DNA from: Acidovorax sp. SRB_14
Lineage (GTDB): Bacteria; Pseudomonadota; Gammaproteobacteria; Burkholderiales; Burkholderiaceae_C
Assembly (NCBI RefSeq): GCF_012932145.1
Contig: NZ_MWOK01000003.1
Span: 62,001-126,000 of the forward strand
Length of the DNA: 64,000 nt
Reading direction: 5' to 3'
Positions 1-9,392 of this stretch are shown here, one piece after another. How positions within the stretch are numbered: position 1 is the stretch's first letter; the number at the start of each line of letters is the position of its first letter. Both the position numbers and the translations under genes were made by a program. The notes under the pieces are model-generated. The model was not told the DNA's origin. It searched no databases and saw only the letters and a list, made by a program, of their open reading frames with translations.

Positions 1-12
1 CCTTAAAACTCC

Positions 13-58
13 TATTTCGATAGCTTGAAACGCTTGCTCCATCAGCGCTTGGTGCCTC
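13..58. repeat. Palindromic intergenic repeat, copy 1
   Basis: AT-richer element with the arms GATAGCTT and AACGCTT facing AGCGCTTGG and GCCT across a short loop. The same layout recurs at least six more times in this window, mostly between genes. It lies about 120 bp upstream of the tRNA-Ser gene. Confidence 0.6.
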
Positions 59-160
59 AACCGTTCGAAACAGGCATTTCCGGCGGTATGCCCATGGGCC
101 CGCGCCTCCCGCCTCCTTGCAGCCCGTGTCCGGGCGGCGCCAGGCACTGCGGCGACCCGC

Positions 161-166
161 TAGAAT
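161..166 (+). promoter_or_regulatory. Possible -10 box for tRNA-Ser
   Basis: TAGAAT lies 15 bp upstream of the mature tRNA 5' end in GC-rich surroundings, which fits a -10 element for the tRNA gene. No convincing -35 box is visible, so this is an inference from position and sequence. Confidence 0.35.
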
Positions 167-181
167 ACGCGGCTCCTTCCA

Positions 182-269
182 GGAGACTTGGGTGAGTGGT
201 TTAAACCAGCAGTCTTGAAAACTGCCGACGGGCAACCGTCCGTGAGTTCGAATCTCACAGTCTCCGCCA
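182..269 (+). tRNA. tRNA-Ser (anticodon TGA)
   Basis: Class II tRNA of 88 nt. The acceptor stem GGAGACT (182-188) pairs with AGTCTCC (259-265), followed by discriminator G and an encoded CCA. The anticodon loop reads CTTGAAA, giving anticodon TGA. A long variable arm and the T loop TTCGAAT are present. It decodes UCA and related serine codons. A truncated regulator gene lies directly downstream. Confidence 0.95.
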
Positions 270-499
270 AAACGTCCTAAGATTTTGATTTAAAAGAGAT
301 TTTTTCTTGGACCAGACGAGCTCGATGTTGCATCCGATCAACGTCCAACTTTTGCTCAATTGATGTCCAAGAGCGCGTCTGCTCTCGATGGGCATGCGGA
401 CTCCCATGCCAACGCCCTGATCGTGCTCCCCGCGGGTGTCGGTGCCGACCGGAACAAGCTCGTGCCTTCGAAGCAGCCAAAGCAGGCCTTTGGTGCTCG

Positions 500-883
500 A
501 TGCAGAACCTGGCGCAGCACATGTGCGTGCTGCGCCGCCCCGCCGGCGTTCACCGTGACAGTTTTACGCTGTGGCGCAACGATCAGCACATGGATGAACA
601 GCCAGCGCATGACATTCAAGTGCACGCCGCCATCACCATCAACCAGACTGCCAGCATCCTGCAAATGGTTCTGGACGGTGCAGGCATTGCCACGTTCACC
701 ATGGATTCGGCACGCCCATTCTTGAACCAAGGTGCACTCGAACACGTTCTGCCAGGTTGGATTACAGGACGCTATTGCGTATTGGCAGCGCTGCCGAGCC
801 GCAAACACTTGCCTGAGCGGGCCAAGGCATTTCTTGACTTTGTATTTGCAGCACACAAAGCGCAACTCATCGATCGCTGCTGA
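500..883 (+). pseudogene. C-terminal relic of a LysR-type regulator
   Basis: About 127 codons resemble the distal half of a LysR substrate-binding domain: a start like LAQHMCVLRRP, a central stretch ending QMVLDGAGIATF, then a segment with GALEHVLPGW and a final LPERAKAFLDFV. That order matches the end of CrgA-like LysR proteins. No helix-turn-helix region or proximal effector domain is found upstream in any frame, so about 60% of a normal 300-residue protein is missing. It ends 34 bp before the convergent pyk stop. It is probably non-functional and may be left from an old rearrangement next to the tRNA gene. Confidence 0.6.
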
Positions 884-917
884 GAGGAGACCGTGAACCC
901 TCGCCCAAGCCGCCGGC

Positions 918-2336
918 CTACACCGTGGCGATGCGCAGCAGGTTGGTGGCGCCCGGCGTGCCAAAGGGCATGCCGGCAATGGTGACGATGAACTGTCCGG
1001 GCCCGGCAAAGCGCTCGCGCTGTGCTGTTTGGCGTGCCACCTCGGTCATTTCCTCGGCGCTGGAGACGTCCTGGGTGTGCACCGAGTGCACGCCCCACAC
1101 CAGTGCCAGGCGGCGCGCGGTGGCGAGGTTCGGCGTCAGGCTCAGCACGGGCGACTCGGGCCGCTCGCGCGCCGCGCGCAGGCTGGTCTGGCCCGAGCCC
1201 GTGTAGCAGACGATGGTAGAGGCGTGCAGCAGCGACACCACGCGGCGCATGGCGCAGCACACGGCCTCGGCCACGTCGCCCCCGGCGCGGGCCGACGTGT
1301 GCGAGGCCTCGATCAGCTGGCGGTACAGCGGGTCGCCCTCGACCTCTTCGATGATGCGGTTCATCATCTTCACCGCCTCGATCGGGTGCTTGCCCGAGGC
1401 CGACTCGGCCGACAGCATCACGGCATCGGCACCGTCGTAGATGGCGGTGGCGACGTCGGACGCCTCGGCCCGCGTGGGCACCGGGCTGTCGATCATCGAT
1501 TCGAGCATCTGCGTGGCCACGATCACGGGCTTGCCCAGGCGGCGGCAGCTGCGCACGATGCGCTTCTGGATGGCGGGCACGCGCTCGGCGGGCATCTCGA
1601 CGCCCAGGTCGCCGCGCGCCACCATGATGGCGTCGGACAGTTCCACGATGGCGTCCAGCTGCTCGATGGCCGACGGCTTCTCGAGCTTGGAGACGATGGC
1701 CGCGCGGTCGCCGATCAGGGCGCGCGCTTCGGACACGTCTTCGGGGCGCTGCACGAACGACAGCGCAATCCAGTCCGCCCCCAGCTCCAGCGCCAGGTCC
1801 AGGTCACGCCGGTCCTTGGCCGTGAGGGCCGTGATGGGCAGCACGATGCCGGGCACGTTGACGCCTTTGCGCTCGGACAGGCGCCCGCCGACGGCCACGC
1901 GGGTGTCGGCAAAGTCGGCGCCGCAGCGCTCGACGACCAGGCGCAGCTTGCCGTCGTCGAGCAGCAGGTCGGCGCCCGGCACCAAAGCGGCAAAGATTTC
2001 CGGGTGGGGCAGGCTTGCGCGCTCTGCCGTGCCCGGCGTGGCGTCGAGGTCGAGGCGAAACGCCGCGCCTTCGGCCAGCTGCACCGGGCCGTTGGCGAAC
2101 GTGCCCACGCGCAGCTTGGGGCCTTGCAGGTCGGCCAGGATGCCGATCGGGCGGCCGGTTTCCTCTTCGAGCGCGCGCAGCACGGCAAAGCGGGCGCGGT
2201 GGTCGTCGGCGCTGCCGTGGCTGAAGTTGAGGCGGAACACATCGACACCGGCCAGAAAAAGCTGGCGCACGGTGTCCGGGTCGGAGCTGGCAGGGCCCAG
2301 CGTGGCGACGATCTTGGCATTTCGGGTTCTGCGCAT
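918..2336 (-). CDS. pyk: Pyruvate kinase
   Basis: Cytosolic glycolytic enzyme that transfers phosphate from phosphoenolpyruvate to ADP. The 472-residue length is normal. The N-terminus has KIVATLGPAS and the substrate-site RLNFSHG (about residues 35-41). The metal-site stretch MVARGDLGVE lies near residue 240, followed by ATQMLESM and the conserved TRAEASDVA segment near 275-290. The start lies 3 bp after the ttuD stop, so the two are co-transcribed. In related bacteria a pyk copy often ends the glyoxylate-to-glycerate operon, feeding 2-phosphoglycerate into pyruvate. That role is inferred from context. Confidence 0.95.
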   Translation of the reverse strand: MRRTRNAKIVATLGPASSDPDTVRQLFLAGVDVFRLNFSHGSADDHRARFAVLRALEEETGRPIGILADLQGPKLRVGTFANGPVQLAEGAAFRLDLDATPGTAERASLPHPEIFAALVPGADLLLDDGKLRLVVERCGADFADTRVAVGGRLSERKGVNVPGIVLPITALTAKDRRDLDLALELGADWIALSFVQRPEDVSEARALIGDRAAIVSKLEKPSAIEQLDAIVELSDAIMVARGDLGVEMPAERVPAIQKRIVRSCRRLGKPVIVATQMLESMIDSPVPTRAEASDVATAIYDGADAVMLSAESASGKHPIEAVKMMNRIIEEVEGDPLYRQLIEASHTSARAGGDVAEAVCCAMRRVVSLLHASTIVCYTGSGQTSLRAARERPESPVLSLTPNLATARRLALVWGVHSVHTQDVSSAEEMTEVARQTAQRERFAGPGQFIVTIAGMPFGTPGATNLLRIATV

Positions 2337-2339
2337 GGT

Positions 2340-3662
<1,323 letters not shown>

Positions 3663-3696
3663 GGCTCGCTGGTCGCGGGTGGGTGAGTTGCTGAGC

Positions 3697-3936
3697 TTAT
3701 TCGACCTTGTGGCCGATTTCGAAGCTGGACATTGTCCCCACTGCACGCACCATGCCCAAGTGGCCCCAGGCCTTGGCGCGCTCGGCCACGCCGCGGGTGT
3801 TCAAGCACTGGGTGGCGTCGCTCTCGGCAATCAACTTGGGCGGTTTGCCGTGGCCGTAGACGAACACCTGGTGACGGGGGAAGAGATCATGTCTTCGTCC
3901 TGTGAATAAGTGGTGCCAGTGGGGCGCGATGGACCG
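3697..3936 (-). pseudogene. Unrecognised C-terminal gene relic
   Basis: An 80-codon minus-strand frame, open from an upstream stop at 3937-3939 to a TAA at 3697, reads like a real protein end (VFVYGHGKPPKLIAESDA, later AERAKAWGHLG and SSFEIGHKVE). Its codon use matches neighbouring genes. It has no ATG before the conserved-looking part; a GTG at 3867 is the only obvious start. It fills the hyi-ttuD gap, where related operons often carry tartronate semialdehyde reductase (glxR), but it does not look like GlxR. I do not recognise the family. It is probably the stump of a larger gene. Confidence 0.4.
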
Positions 3937-3972
3937 TCAAAGAAGGAGGCGCGCGTTTGTGCAGGGCGGCCC

Positions 3973-4752
3973 TCAGGCGGCCAGCCGCTGGCGCCAGCCC
4001 AGGCCCGCTTCGGTGGTGGTGGCGGGCCGGTACTCGCAGCCGATCGTGCCGGTGTAGCCAATGCGGTCGATCAGCGCGAACAGGAACGGGTAGTTGATCT
4101 CGCCCGTGCCCGGCTCGTGGCGGCCGGGGTTGTCGGCCAGCTGGATGTGGCCGATGCGCGCCAGGTTCTTCTGCAGCGTGCTCGCCAGCTCGCCCTCCAT
4201 GCGCTGCGCGTGGTAGAGGTCGTACTGCACGAACAGGTTGTCGGCGCCGACTTCGTCGATCAGCGCCAGCGCCTGCGGCGTGCGGTTGAGGACAAAACCG
4301 GGGATGTCGAAGGTGTTGATCGGCTCGATCAGCAGACGCAGGCCCGCTGCCTTCAACTCGGCGGCGGCAAAGCGCAGGTTCTCGACCAGCGTCTGGTGCA
4401 CGGCGTGCGCGTCCACGCCGGCGGGCGCCTTGCCGGCCAGGCAGTTGAGCTGCGGCACGCCCAGGACCTTGGCGTATTCGATGCCCCGGGCCACGCCGGA
4501 GCGGAATTCCTGCACGCGGTCGGGGTGGCAGGCGATGCCGCGCTCGCCCCCCTTCCAGTCGCCGGCAGGCAGGTTGTGCAGCACCGGCATGAGGCGGTGG
4601 GCGTCCAGCCGCGCCCTGAGAGCGGCGGCCGGGAAGGCGTAAGGAAACTGGAACTCCACGGCCTGGAAGCCCGCCCGCGCGGCGGCGCCGAAGCGCTCCA
4701 GAAAAGGCACTTCGTTGAACAACGTGGTCAGGTTGGCGGCAAATTGCGGCAT
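3973..4752 (-). CDS. hyi: Hydroxypyruvate isomerase
   Basis: A 259-residue TIM-barrel protein of the Hyi/xylose-isomerase-like family, which interconverts hydroxypyruvate and tartronate semialdehyde. The start MPQFAANLTTLFNEVPFLERF is typical. Metal-site segments are visible: LIEPINTFDIPGF near residue 150, VQYDLYHAQRMEG near 185, HIQLADNPGRHEPGTGEINY near 205-225, and a final IGCEYRP. An AGGAAAGAGA ribosome site precedes the ATG. Its usual partners gcl and glxR are absent or reduced to relics on either side, while ttuD and pyk remain downstream. Confidence 0.92.
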   Translation of the reverse strand: MPQFAANLTTLFNEVPFLERFGAAARAGFQAVEFQFPYAFPAAALRARLDAHRLMPVLHNLPAGDWKGGERGIACHPDRVQEFRSGVARGIEYAKVLGVPQLNCLAGKAPAGVDAHAVHQTLVENLRFAAAELKAAGLRLLIEPINTFDIPGFVLNRTPQALALIDEVGADNLFVQYDLYHAQRMEGELASTLQKNLARIGHIQLADNPGRHEPGTGEINYPFLFALIDRIGYTGTIGCEYRPATTTEAGLGWRQRLAA

Positions 4753-4799
4753 GTCTCTTTCCTTCGGCTTGGGCGTTCGGTCCAGCATACCCACGGCAA

Positions 4800-4995
4800 C
4801 GGGTATGTCGGCCCTGCGTGCCGCCCCGTCTCGCACCCGACCACGTGGCGATTCCGGTGCGACGCCCAGGGCGATGCGGGTGACGGGTTCGCGCAGGACT
4901 TCCATGACCCCGGGAGCGCGGAGCCCGTGCATCCAGGCACGGGCCTGGGCGCTGGCCGGGGCGACCCGTTCCAAGCGGGCCATCCGCAGGGGCCC
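4800..4995 (-). pseudogene. gcl: Relic of glyoxylate carboligase (TPP enzyme) C-terminus
   Basis: In the minus strand just upstream of hyi, a stretch reads ARLERVAPASAQARAWM, then APGVMEVLREPVTRIALG. This resembles the end of Gcl, where a run like PVVVEVILERVTNISMG closes the TPP-binding domain. No other part of a 590-residue Gcl is found upstream, and there is no start. The position directly before hyi is exactly where gcl lies in intact operons. The alignment is by eye over about 45 residues, so it is suggestive only. Confidence 0.42.
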
Positions 4996-5071
4996 TGCAG
5001 GCTGGTGCCCGACCGGGCCCGCGGGCGGCCACGTCGCGGCAGCTCGGTGGAGCACGATCGGCCTGTAACCC

Positions 5072-5106
5072 GAGTGTAATAAGCGCAAGCAGCTATTTTT
5101 TCCATA
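5072..5106. repeat. Palindromic intergenic repeat, degraded copy
   Basis: Contains an AAGCGC-like arm, then CAGCTATTTTT and CATAGC, matching one side of the repeat family with the other arm poorly preserved. The rest of the 548 bp between hyi and the small lipoprotein gene holds only the gcl-like relic; I see no other gene. Confidence 0.35.
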
Positions 5107-5300
5107 GCACCCTGCGCAAGCCATGCGCCGGCGTGCGCGGCCCGCGGCACGCCCCGCGCGCCCGGCGCTTCCCGGAACGGCCGCCGCGCCAGCCCCGGGG
5201 CGCGCGTGCCAGGCGCCAGCGCAGCGCCCGCTTGCCACGCGGTATGGTGTCGGGCCCGGCGCCCTGCGCTGCCTTTTTGCACTTCACAAGGAAACCCGAC

Positions 5301-5630
5301 ATGCGCCCTTCCAACACCCTGTCCCTGCTGTCCGCCGCCCTCTGCGCAGCCCTGCTGGCCGGCTGCGCCGGTCTGCCCAGCCCCCAGCCGGCGGCGCCCC
5401 AGTGGCAGACGCCGGGCCCGCGCGGCGGCACCTGCGACGCCGCGCCAGCGCAGAAAGTCCTGGGCAAACAGAGCACGGCGTCGGTGACCGAGCAGGCACG
5501 CGTTGCCTCGGGCGCGGCCATGGCGCGCGTGCTGCAGCCCAACCAGCCGGTGACGCGGGACTTCAACCCCGAGCGGCTGAACCTGGTGGTGGACGGCAGC
5601 GGCCGCATCACGGCCGCGCGCTGCGGCTGA
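5301..5630 (+). CDS. Lipoprotein of the peptidase inhibitor I78 family
   Basis: A 109-residue secreted lipoprotein. The N-terminus is a short signal peptide with a lipobox LLAGC (Cys at about residue 22), so it is probably anchored in a membrane after processing. The mature part shows I78 (elastase-inhibitor-like) features: GTCDAAPAQKVLGKQ, then PNQPVTRDFNPERLNLVVD and a closing ITAARCG, with two cysteines that could pair. Such proteins are thought to inhibit serine proteases; the target here is unknown. It stands alone, with an AAGGAAA site before the ATG. Confidence 0.82.
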   Translation: MRPSNTLSLLSAALCAALLAGCAGLPSPQPAAPQWQTPGPRGGTCDAAPAQKVLGKQSTASVTEQARVASGAAMARVLQPNQPVTRDFNPERLNLVVDGSGRITAARCG

Positions 5631-5653
5631 GGGCGCGCCCAATTCACTACCGC

Positions 5654-5702
5654 ATTGATAGCTTCCAACGCTTATCCCATAAGCGTTTGATGCCTTTTTG
5701 AC
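5654..5702. repeat. Palindromic intergenic repeat, copy 2
   Basis: Reads GATAGCTTCCAACGCTTATC followed by ATAAGCGTTTGATGCC and TTTTTGAC. The AACGCTTAT/ATAAGCGTT arms are perfectly complementary around a three-base CCC loop. It lies between the convergent I78 lipoprotein gene and hemW, where a hairpin could also stop transcription. Confidence 0.75.
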
Positions 5703-5729
5703 TTGAAAATAGGGCCCACCGCGCCGCGC

Positions 5730-6971
5730 TCAGTCGGCCAGGAACAGCGCCTGCAGGTCACTCAGGAAATCGAAGCCGCACTCGGTCGGGCGCACATGCA
5801 CCATGTCGCGCTCGATCAGTCCCTTGCGCTCGGCCTCGTCGAGCGCCTGGGCAATGGCGGTCACCGGCAGGCCGGTGCGCTCGACAAAGTCCTGCAGCGC
5901 AAAGCCGCCGCGCAGGCGCAGCGCGTTGAGCATGTACTCGAACGGCAGGTCGGCGCGGCGCACGTCTTCGTCCTGCGCCACGGCGCGGCCAGCCAGCGCA
6001 TGCTCCATGTAGCGCACCGGGTCGCGAAAGCGCGTCTGGCGCACCACGCGGTGCGCAAAGCTCAGCTTGCTGTGCGCCCCCGCGCCAATGCCCAGGTAAT
6101 CGCCGAACTGCCAGTAGTTGGTGTTGTGGAAGCACGCGTGCCCGGGCTGCGCATAGGCCGATATTTCATAGCGCTCCATGCCCGCCTGGCCCGTCAGCTC
6201 GGTGATGCGGTCGAGCATGGCGTAGGCGTCGTCGTCTGCCGGAATGGCTGGCGGAAACTTGGCGAAATAGGTGTTGGGCTCGATCGTCAGGTGGTAGATC
6301 GAGATGTGCGGCGGCGCCAGGGCCAGCGCCTGGTGCAGGTCGGCGTCGAGCTCGGCCATGGTCTGGCCGGGCAGCGCGTACATGATGTCGAGGTTGAAAG
6401 TATCGAAGGCCTGCGCGGCCTCTTCGACCGCGGCCAGCGCCTGCGCGCGGTCGTGCACACGGCCCAGCGCCTGCAGGTGCCTGTCGTTGAAGCTCTGCAC
6501 GCCGACCGACAGCCGCGTCACGCCGGCCGCACGGAACGCGCGAAAGCGGTCCTTCTCGAAGGTGCCGGGGTTGGCTTCGAGCGTGATTTCGCAGTCGGCC
6601 GCCAGCGGCAGGCGTGCGCGGATGTCGCCCAGCAGCCGGTCGATGGCCTGGGGCGAGAACAGGCTGGGCGTGCCGCCGCCGATGAACACGCTGTGCACCG
6701 GCCGGCCCCAGACCAGCGGCAGCGCGGCCTCCAGGTCGGCCACCAGGGCGTCGAGGTAGCGCTGCTCGGGAATGCCGGCCGCGCCGCCTGCGCCCTGCCA
6801 TTCGTGCGAGTTGAAGTCGCAGTACGGGCATTTCTTCAGGCACCAGGGTAGATGCACGTACAGCGACAGCGGCGGCAGGCTGGCAAGCTGCAGCAGGCCG
6901 GGGCGCATGTAGTGCTGGACGTCGCGCAGCGGCGCCGGCGCATCGCCGGCCGGAGTGATGGGAATGGCCAT
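5730..6971 (-). CDS. hemW: HemW-type radical SAM heme chaperone
   Basis: A 413-residue radical SAM protein of the HemN/HemW family. The cluster motif WCLKKCPYC (C-x3-C-x2-C) follows YVHLP near residue 40, and GGGTPS lies about 60 residues later. HemW lacks the extra N-terminal segment of true coproporphyrinogen oxidase HemN, and this protein starts almost directly at the barrel, so heme chaperone is the likelier role. The ATG at 6971 was chosen because it sits 1 bp after the rdgB stop. The rdgB-hemW pairing is common in proteobacteria. Confidence 0.9.
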   Translation of the reverse strand: MAIPITPAGDAPAPLRDVQHYMRPGLLQLASLPPLSLYVHLPWCLKKCPYCDFNSHEWQGAGGAAGIPEQRYLDALVADLEAALPLVWGRPVHSVFIGGGTPSLFSPQAIDRLLGDIRARLPLAADCEITLEANPGTFEKDRFRAFRAAGVTRLSVGVQSFNDRHLQALGRVHDRAQALAAVEEAAQAFDTFNLDIMYALPGQTMAELDADLHQALALAPPHISIYHLTIEPNTYFAKFPPAIPADDDAYAMLDRITELTGQAGMERYEISAYAQPGHACFHNTNYWQFGDYLGIGAGAHSKLSFAHRVVRQTRFRDPVRYMEHALAGRAVAQDEDVRRADLPFEYMLNALRLRGGFALQDFVERTGLPVTAIAQALDEAERKGLIERDMVHVRPTECGFDFLSDLQALFLAD

Positions 6972-6972
6972 G

Positions 6973-7572
6973 CTAGATCCAGCGCTCGCGCAGCAGCGCC
7001 AGCATCTGCTGGGACGCGCGGCCGCGGTGGCTGTGGGCGTTCTTGACCTCGACCGGCAGCTCGGCAAAGGTTTTGCCGAATTCGGGCAGGAACATCACCG
7101 GATCGAACCCGAAGCCGTTGCTGCCGCGCCGCTCGCGCGCGATCTCGCCGACCACGCGGCCCACCGCGATCAGGGGCTCGGGGTCCTGTGGGCTGCGCAC
7201 CGCGACCAGGGTGCTGACCATGGCGGCGCGGCGGTGGTCCTGGCCCTGCAGTTGTTCGAGCAGCGCGCGCACGTTGTTGTCGTCGCTTTTCTCGTAGCCG
7301 AACTGGGTGCAGTAGTAGGCCGTGTCCACGCCCGGCAGGCCGCCGAAGGCCTCGACGCACAGGCCGGCGTCGTCGGCCAGCGCCGGCAGGCCCGTGTGGG
7401 CGGCGGCAAAGCGCGCCTTGGCCAGGGCGTTTTCGACGAAGGTGCGGTGCGGCTCCTCGGCCTCGCCGACGCCCAGGTCGGCCTGTCGGACCAGCTCCAC
7501 GCCCAGCGGCGCCAGCATGGCCTGCAGTTCGGCGAGCTTGCCGCGGTTGTTCGATGCCAAAACAATTTTCAT
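6973..7572 (-). CDS. rdgB: XTP/dITP diphosphatase (Ham1/RdgB)
   Basis: A 199-residue house-cleaning pyrophosphatase that hydrolyses non-canonical purine triphosphates (dITP, XTP) and keeps them out of DNA. The family start KIVLASNNRGKLAEL is present, as are LADDAGLCVEAFGGLPGV and the late FGFDPVMFLPEFGKTFAEL. The ATG at 7572 is preferred over an in-frame TTG two codons upstream. It lies between rph and hemW in one transcription direction, with a palindromic repeat filling the rph-rdgB gap. Confidence 0.95.
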   Translation of the reverse strand: MKIVLASNNRGKLAELQAMLAPLGVELVRQADLGVGEAEEPHRTFVENALAKARFAAAHTGLPALADDAGLCVEAFGGLPGVDTAYYCTQFGYEKSDDNNVRALLEQLQGQDHRRAAMVSTLVAVRSPQDPEPLIAVGRVVGEIARERRGSNGFGFDPVMFLPEFGKTFAELPVEVKNAHSHRGRASQQMLALLRERWI

Positions 7573-7574
7573 GG

Positions 7575-7619
7575 TCAAAAGTGCCTGTAACGCTTACCAG
7601 ATCTACGCTGATAGCTATT
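7575..7619. repeat. Palindromic intergenic repeat, copy 3 (rph/rdgB junction)
   Basis: Contains GTCAAAAGTGCC, AACGCTTACC, then ACGCTGATAGCTAT, matching the family in inverse order. It occupies the whole gap between the rph stop and the rdgB start. On the minus strand its ATAGCTAT end supplies the TAG stop codon of rph (7615-7617). Confidence 0.65.
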
Positions 7620-8346
7620 CATTCGATAGTGATTGCTGCTGCAGCTGCACCAGCTCGGCGATGCCCTTGTCGGCCAGCGCGAGCAGCTGGTCCATCTGCG
7701 CGCGCGTGAAGGCGGCGCCCTCGGCCGTGCCCTGCACTTCCACGAAGTGTCCCGCGCCGGTCATGACCACGTTCATGTCGGTGTCGCAACCAGCGTCTTC
7801 GGCATAGTCGAGGTCGAGCACCGGCTGGCCCTGCACCAGGCCCACCGAGATGGCGGCCACGGGCCCGCGGATCGGCGAGGCCGCCAGCGCGCCGCTGGCC
7901 AGCAGCGTGGCCACGGCGTCGCTGGCCGCGACCCAGGCGCCGGTGATGGCCGCGGTGCGCGTGCCGCCGTCGGCCTGGATCACGTCGCAGTCGAGCACGA
8001 GCGTGCGCTCGCCGAGCAGCGACAGGTCGAACACCGCGCGCAGGCTGCGCCCGATGAGGCGCTGGATCTCCTGCGTGCGCCCGCTTTGCTTGCCCTTGGC
8101 CGCCTCGCGGTCGCTGCGCTGGTGCGTGGCGCGCGGCAGCATGCCGTATTCGGCCGTGACCCAGCCGCGGCCCGTGCCGCGCTGGTGCGGCGGCACGTTC
8201 TCTTGCACCGAGGCGGTGCACAGCACGCGCGTGGCGCCGAACTCGATCAGCACCGCGCCTTCGGCGTGTTGCGTGTAGTGGCGAGTGATGCGCACCGGGC
8301 GCAACTGGTCTGCGGCGCGGTTGCCGCTGCGGATGGGGGTGGTCAT
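7615..8346 (-). CDS. rph: Ribonuclease PH
   Basis: A 243-residue phosphorolytic 3'-5' exoribonuclease that trims tRNA precursors. Family signatures include the start [31 protein letters not shown], the phosphate/RNA-binding stretch [35 protein letters not shown], and [20 protein letters not shown]. The length is normal. The ATG at 8346 was chosen because family similarity begins there; the frame stays open upstream as a shadow. The stop codon lies inside a palindromic repeat, so the last few residues may differ from relatives. Confidence 0.95.
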   Translation of the reverse strand: MTTPIRSGNRAADQLRPVRITRHYTQHAEGAVLIEFGATRVLCTASVQENVPPHQRGTGRGWVTAEYGMLPRATHQRSDREAAKGKQSGRTQEIQRLIGRSLRAVFDLSLLGERTLVLDCDVIQADGGTRTAAITGAWVAASDAVATLLASGALAASPIRGPVAAISVGLVQGQPVLDLDYAEDAGCDTDMNVVMTGAGHFVEVQGTAEGAAFTRAQMDQLLALADKGIAELVQLQQQSLSNE

Positions 8347-8492
8347 GGAAAAAGTGCGGGTCCGTTCAGGTCGAAGTGGCCATGCAGCTGGCGGCCAGTG
8401 TGCGGGCGTGCAGCGGCAAGGAGGAAAGAAAACGGCTGTCGCTGCGTGCGCCTTCGGCGCGTGGCAGCGGGCCGGGGCATGCGGTGCTCGCG

Positions 8493-9392
8493 CTACGCCT
8501 TGCGCGCAGCCGAGCGGCGAATGGCTTCGTTGATCTCCGCGATCGAGCGCTCGATGGCCTCGTCGTCCAGGTCGTCCACCAGCCCATCGAGCGGGCCGGC
8601 CTGGATCGTCGAGGCGAACACGTCGCCACCGATGCTGTCGGTCGACACCCCTTGCGTGGACTCGAACGCATCGGGCGTCTCCCATTCCAGCGCCACCACG
8701 GTGACGTTGTCGCTGCCCCGGCCAGCCTTGCGCAGCGCCTCTTCCACCAGCTCGGGCACGGACTGCGACACCGGCAGGCGCGCCATCTGCTGCGCGATCT
8801 CGCCGTCGCTGAGCGTGCCCCAGAGCCCGTCCGAGCACAGCATCAGGCGGTCGCCCTGCTCCAGGGGCACGGGGCCGGCCAGGTCGTAGATCGGCTTGGT
8901 GGGCGAGCCCAGGCAGGTGAACAGGACGTTGCGGTTGATGCGCTCGAGCCCCGGCGGGACGCTGCGCAGCTCGCTGTACGAATGGTCGCGCGTGCGCGTG
9001 AGCAGCTCGCCCGCGCGCACCATGTACAGGCGCGAGTCGCCACAGTGCACCCAGGTGGCGCTGCCGCCCTGCAGCACCGCCGCCACCAGCGTGGTGCGGG
9101 GCGAGTCGAGCATGCCTTTGTCACTGGCGTAGCGCAGGATCTGGTGGTGCGCCGCCAGCAGGGCCGACGACAGGAACTCCTGCACATCCCGGAGCACGGG
9201 CTTGGCCTGGCGCTGGAACAGGGCCGAGACGGTCTGCAGCGCAATCTGCGCCGCCACTTCGCCCTCGGGGTGGCCGCCCATGCCGTCGGCCAGCACAAAC
9301 AGGCTGGCCTCGCGCGTGTAGCAGTAGCCCATGCGGTCTTCGTTTTGCTCGCGACCACCGCAGCGGCTGATCTGAAAGACGGAGAACTTCAT
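8493..9392 (-). CDS. PP2C-family serine/threonine protein phosphatase
   Basis: A 299-residue soluble metal-dependent phosphatase. PP2C motifs appear in order: [12 protein letters not shown] near residue 12, [16 protein letters not shown] (metal-binding Asp) near 35, the glycine-rich [10 protein letters not shown] near 118, [14 protein letters not shown] near 185, and [10 protein letters not shown] near 230. A tail of about 60 residues after the catalytic domain is acidic ([13 protein letters not shown]) and may be regulatory. Its ATG overlaps the TGA of the kinase gene by 4 bp, so the two are translated together and probably act on the same substrates. Confidence 0.88.
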   Translation of the reverse strand: MKFSVFQISRCGGREQNEDRMGYCYTREASLFVLADGMGGHPEGEVAAQIALQTVSALFQRQAKPVLRDVQEFLSSALLAAHHQILRYASDKGMLDSPRTTLVAAVLQGGSATWVHCGDSRLYMVRAGELLTRTRDHSYSELRSVPPGLERINRNVLFTCLGSPTKPIYDLAGPVPLEQGDRLMLCSDGLWGTLSDGEIAQQMARLPVSQSVPELVEEALRKAGRGSDNVTVVALEWETPDAFESTQGVSTDSIGGDVFASTIQAGPLDGLVDDLDDEAIERSIAEINEAIRRSAARKA

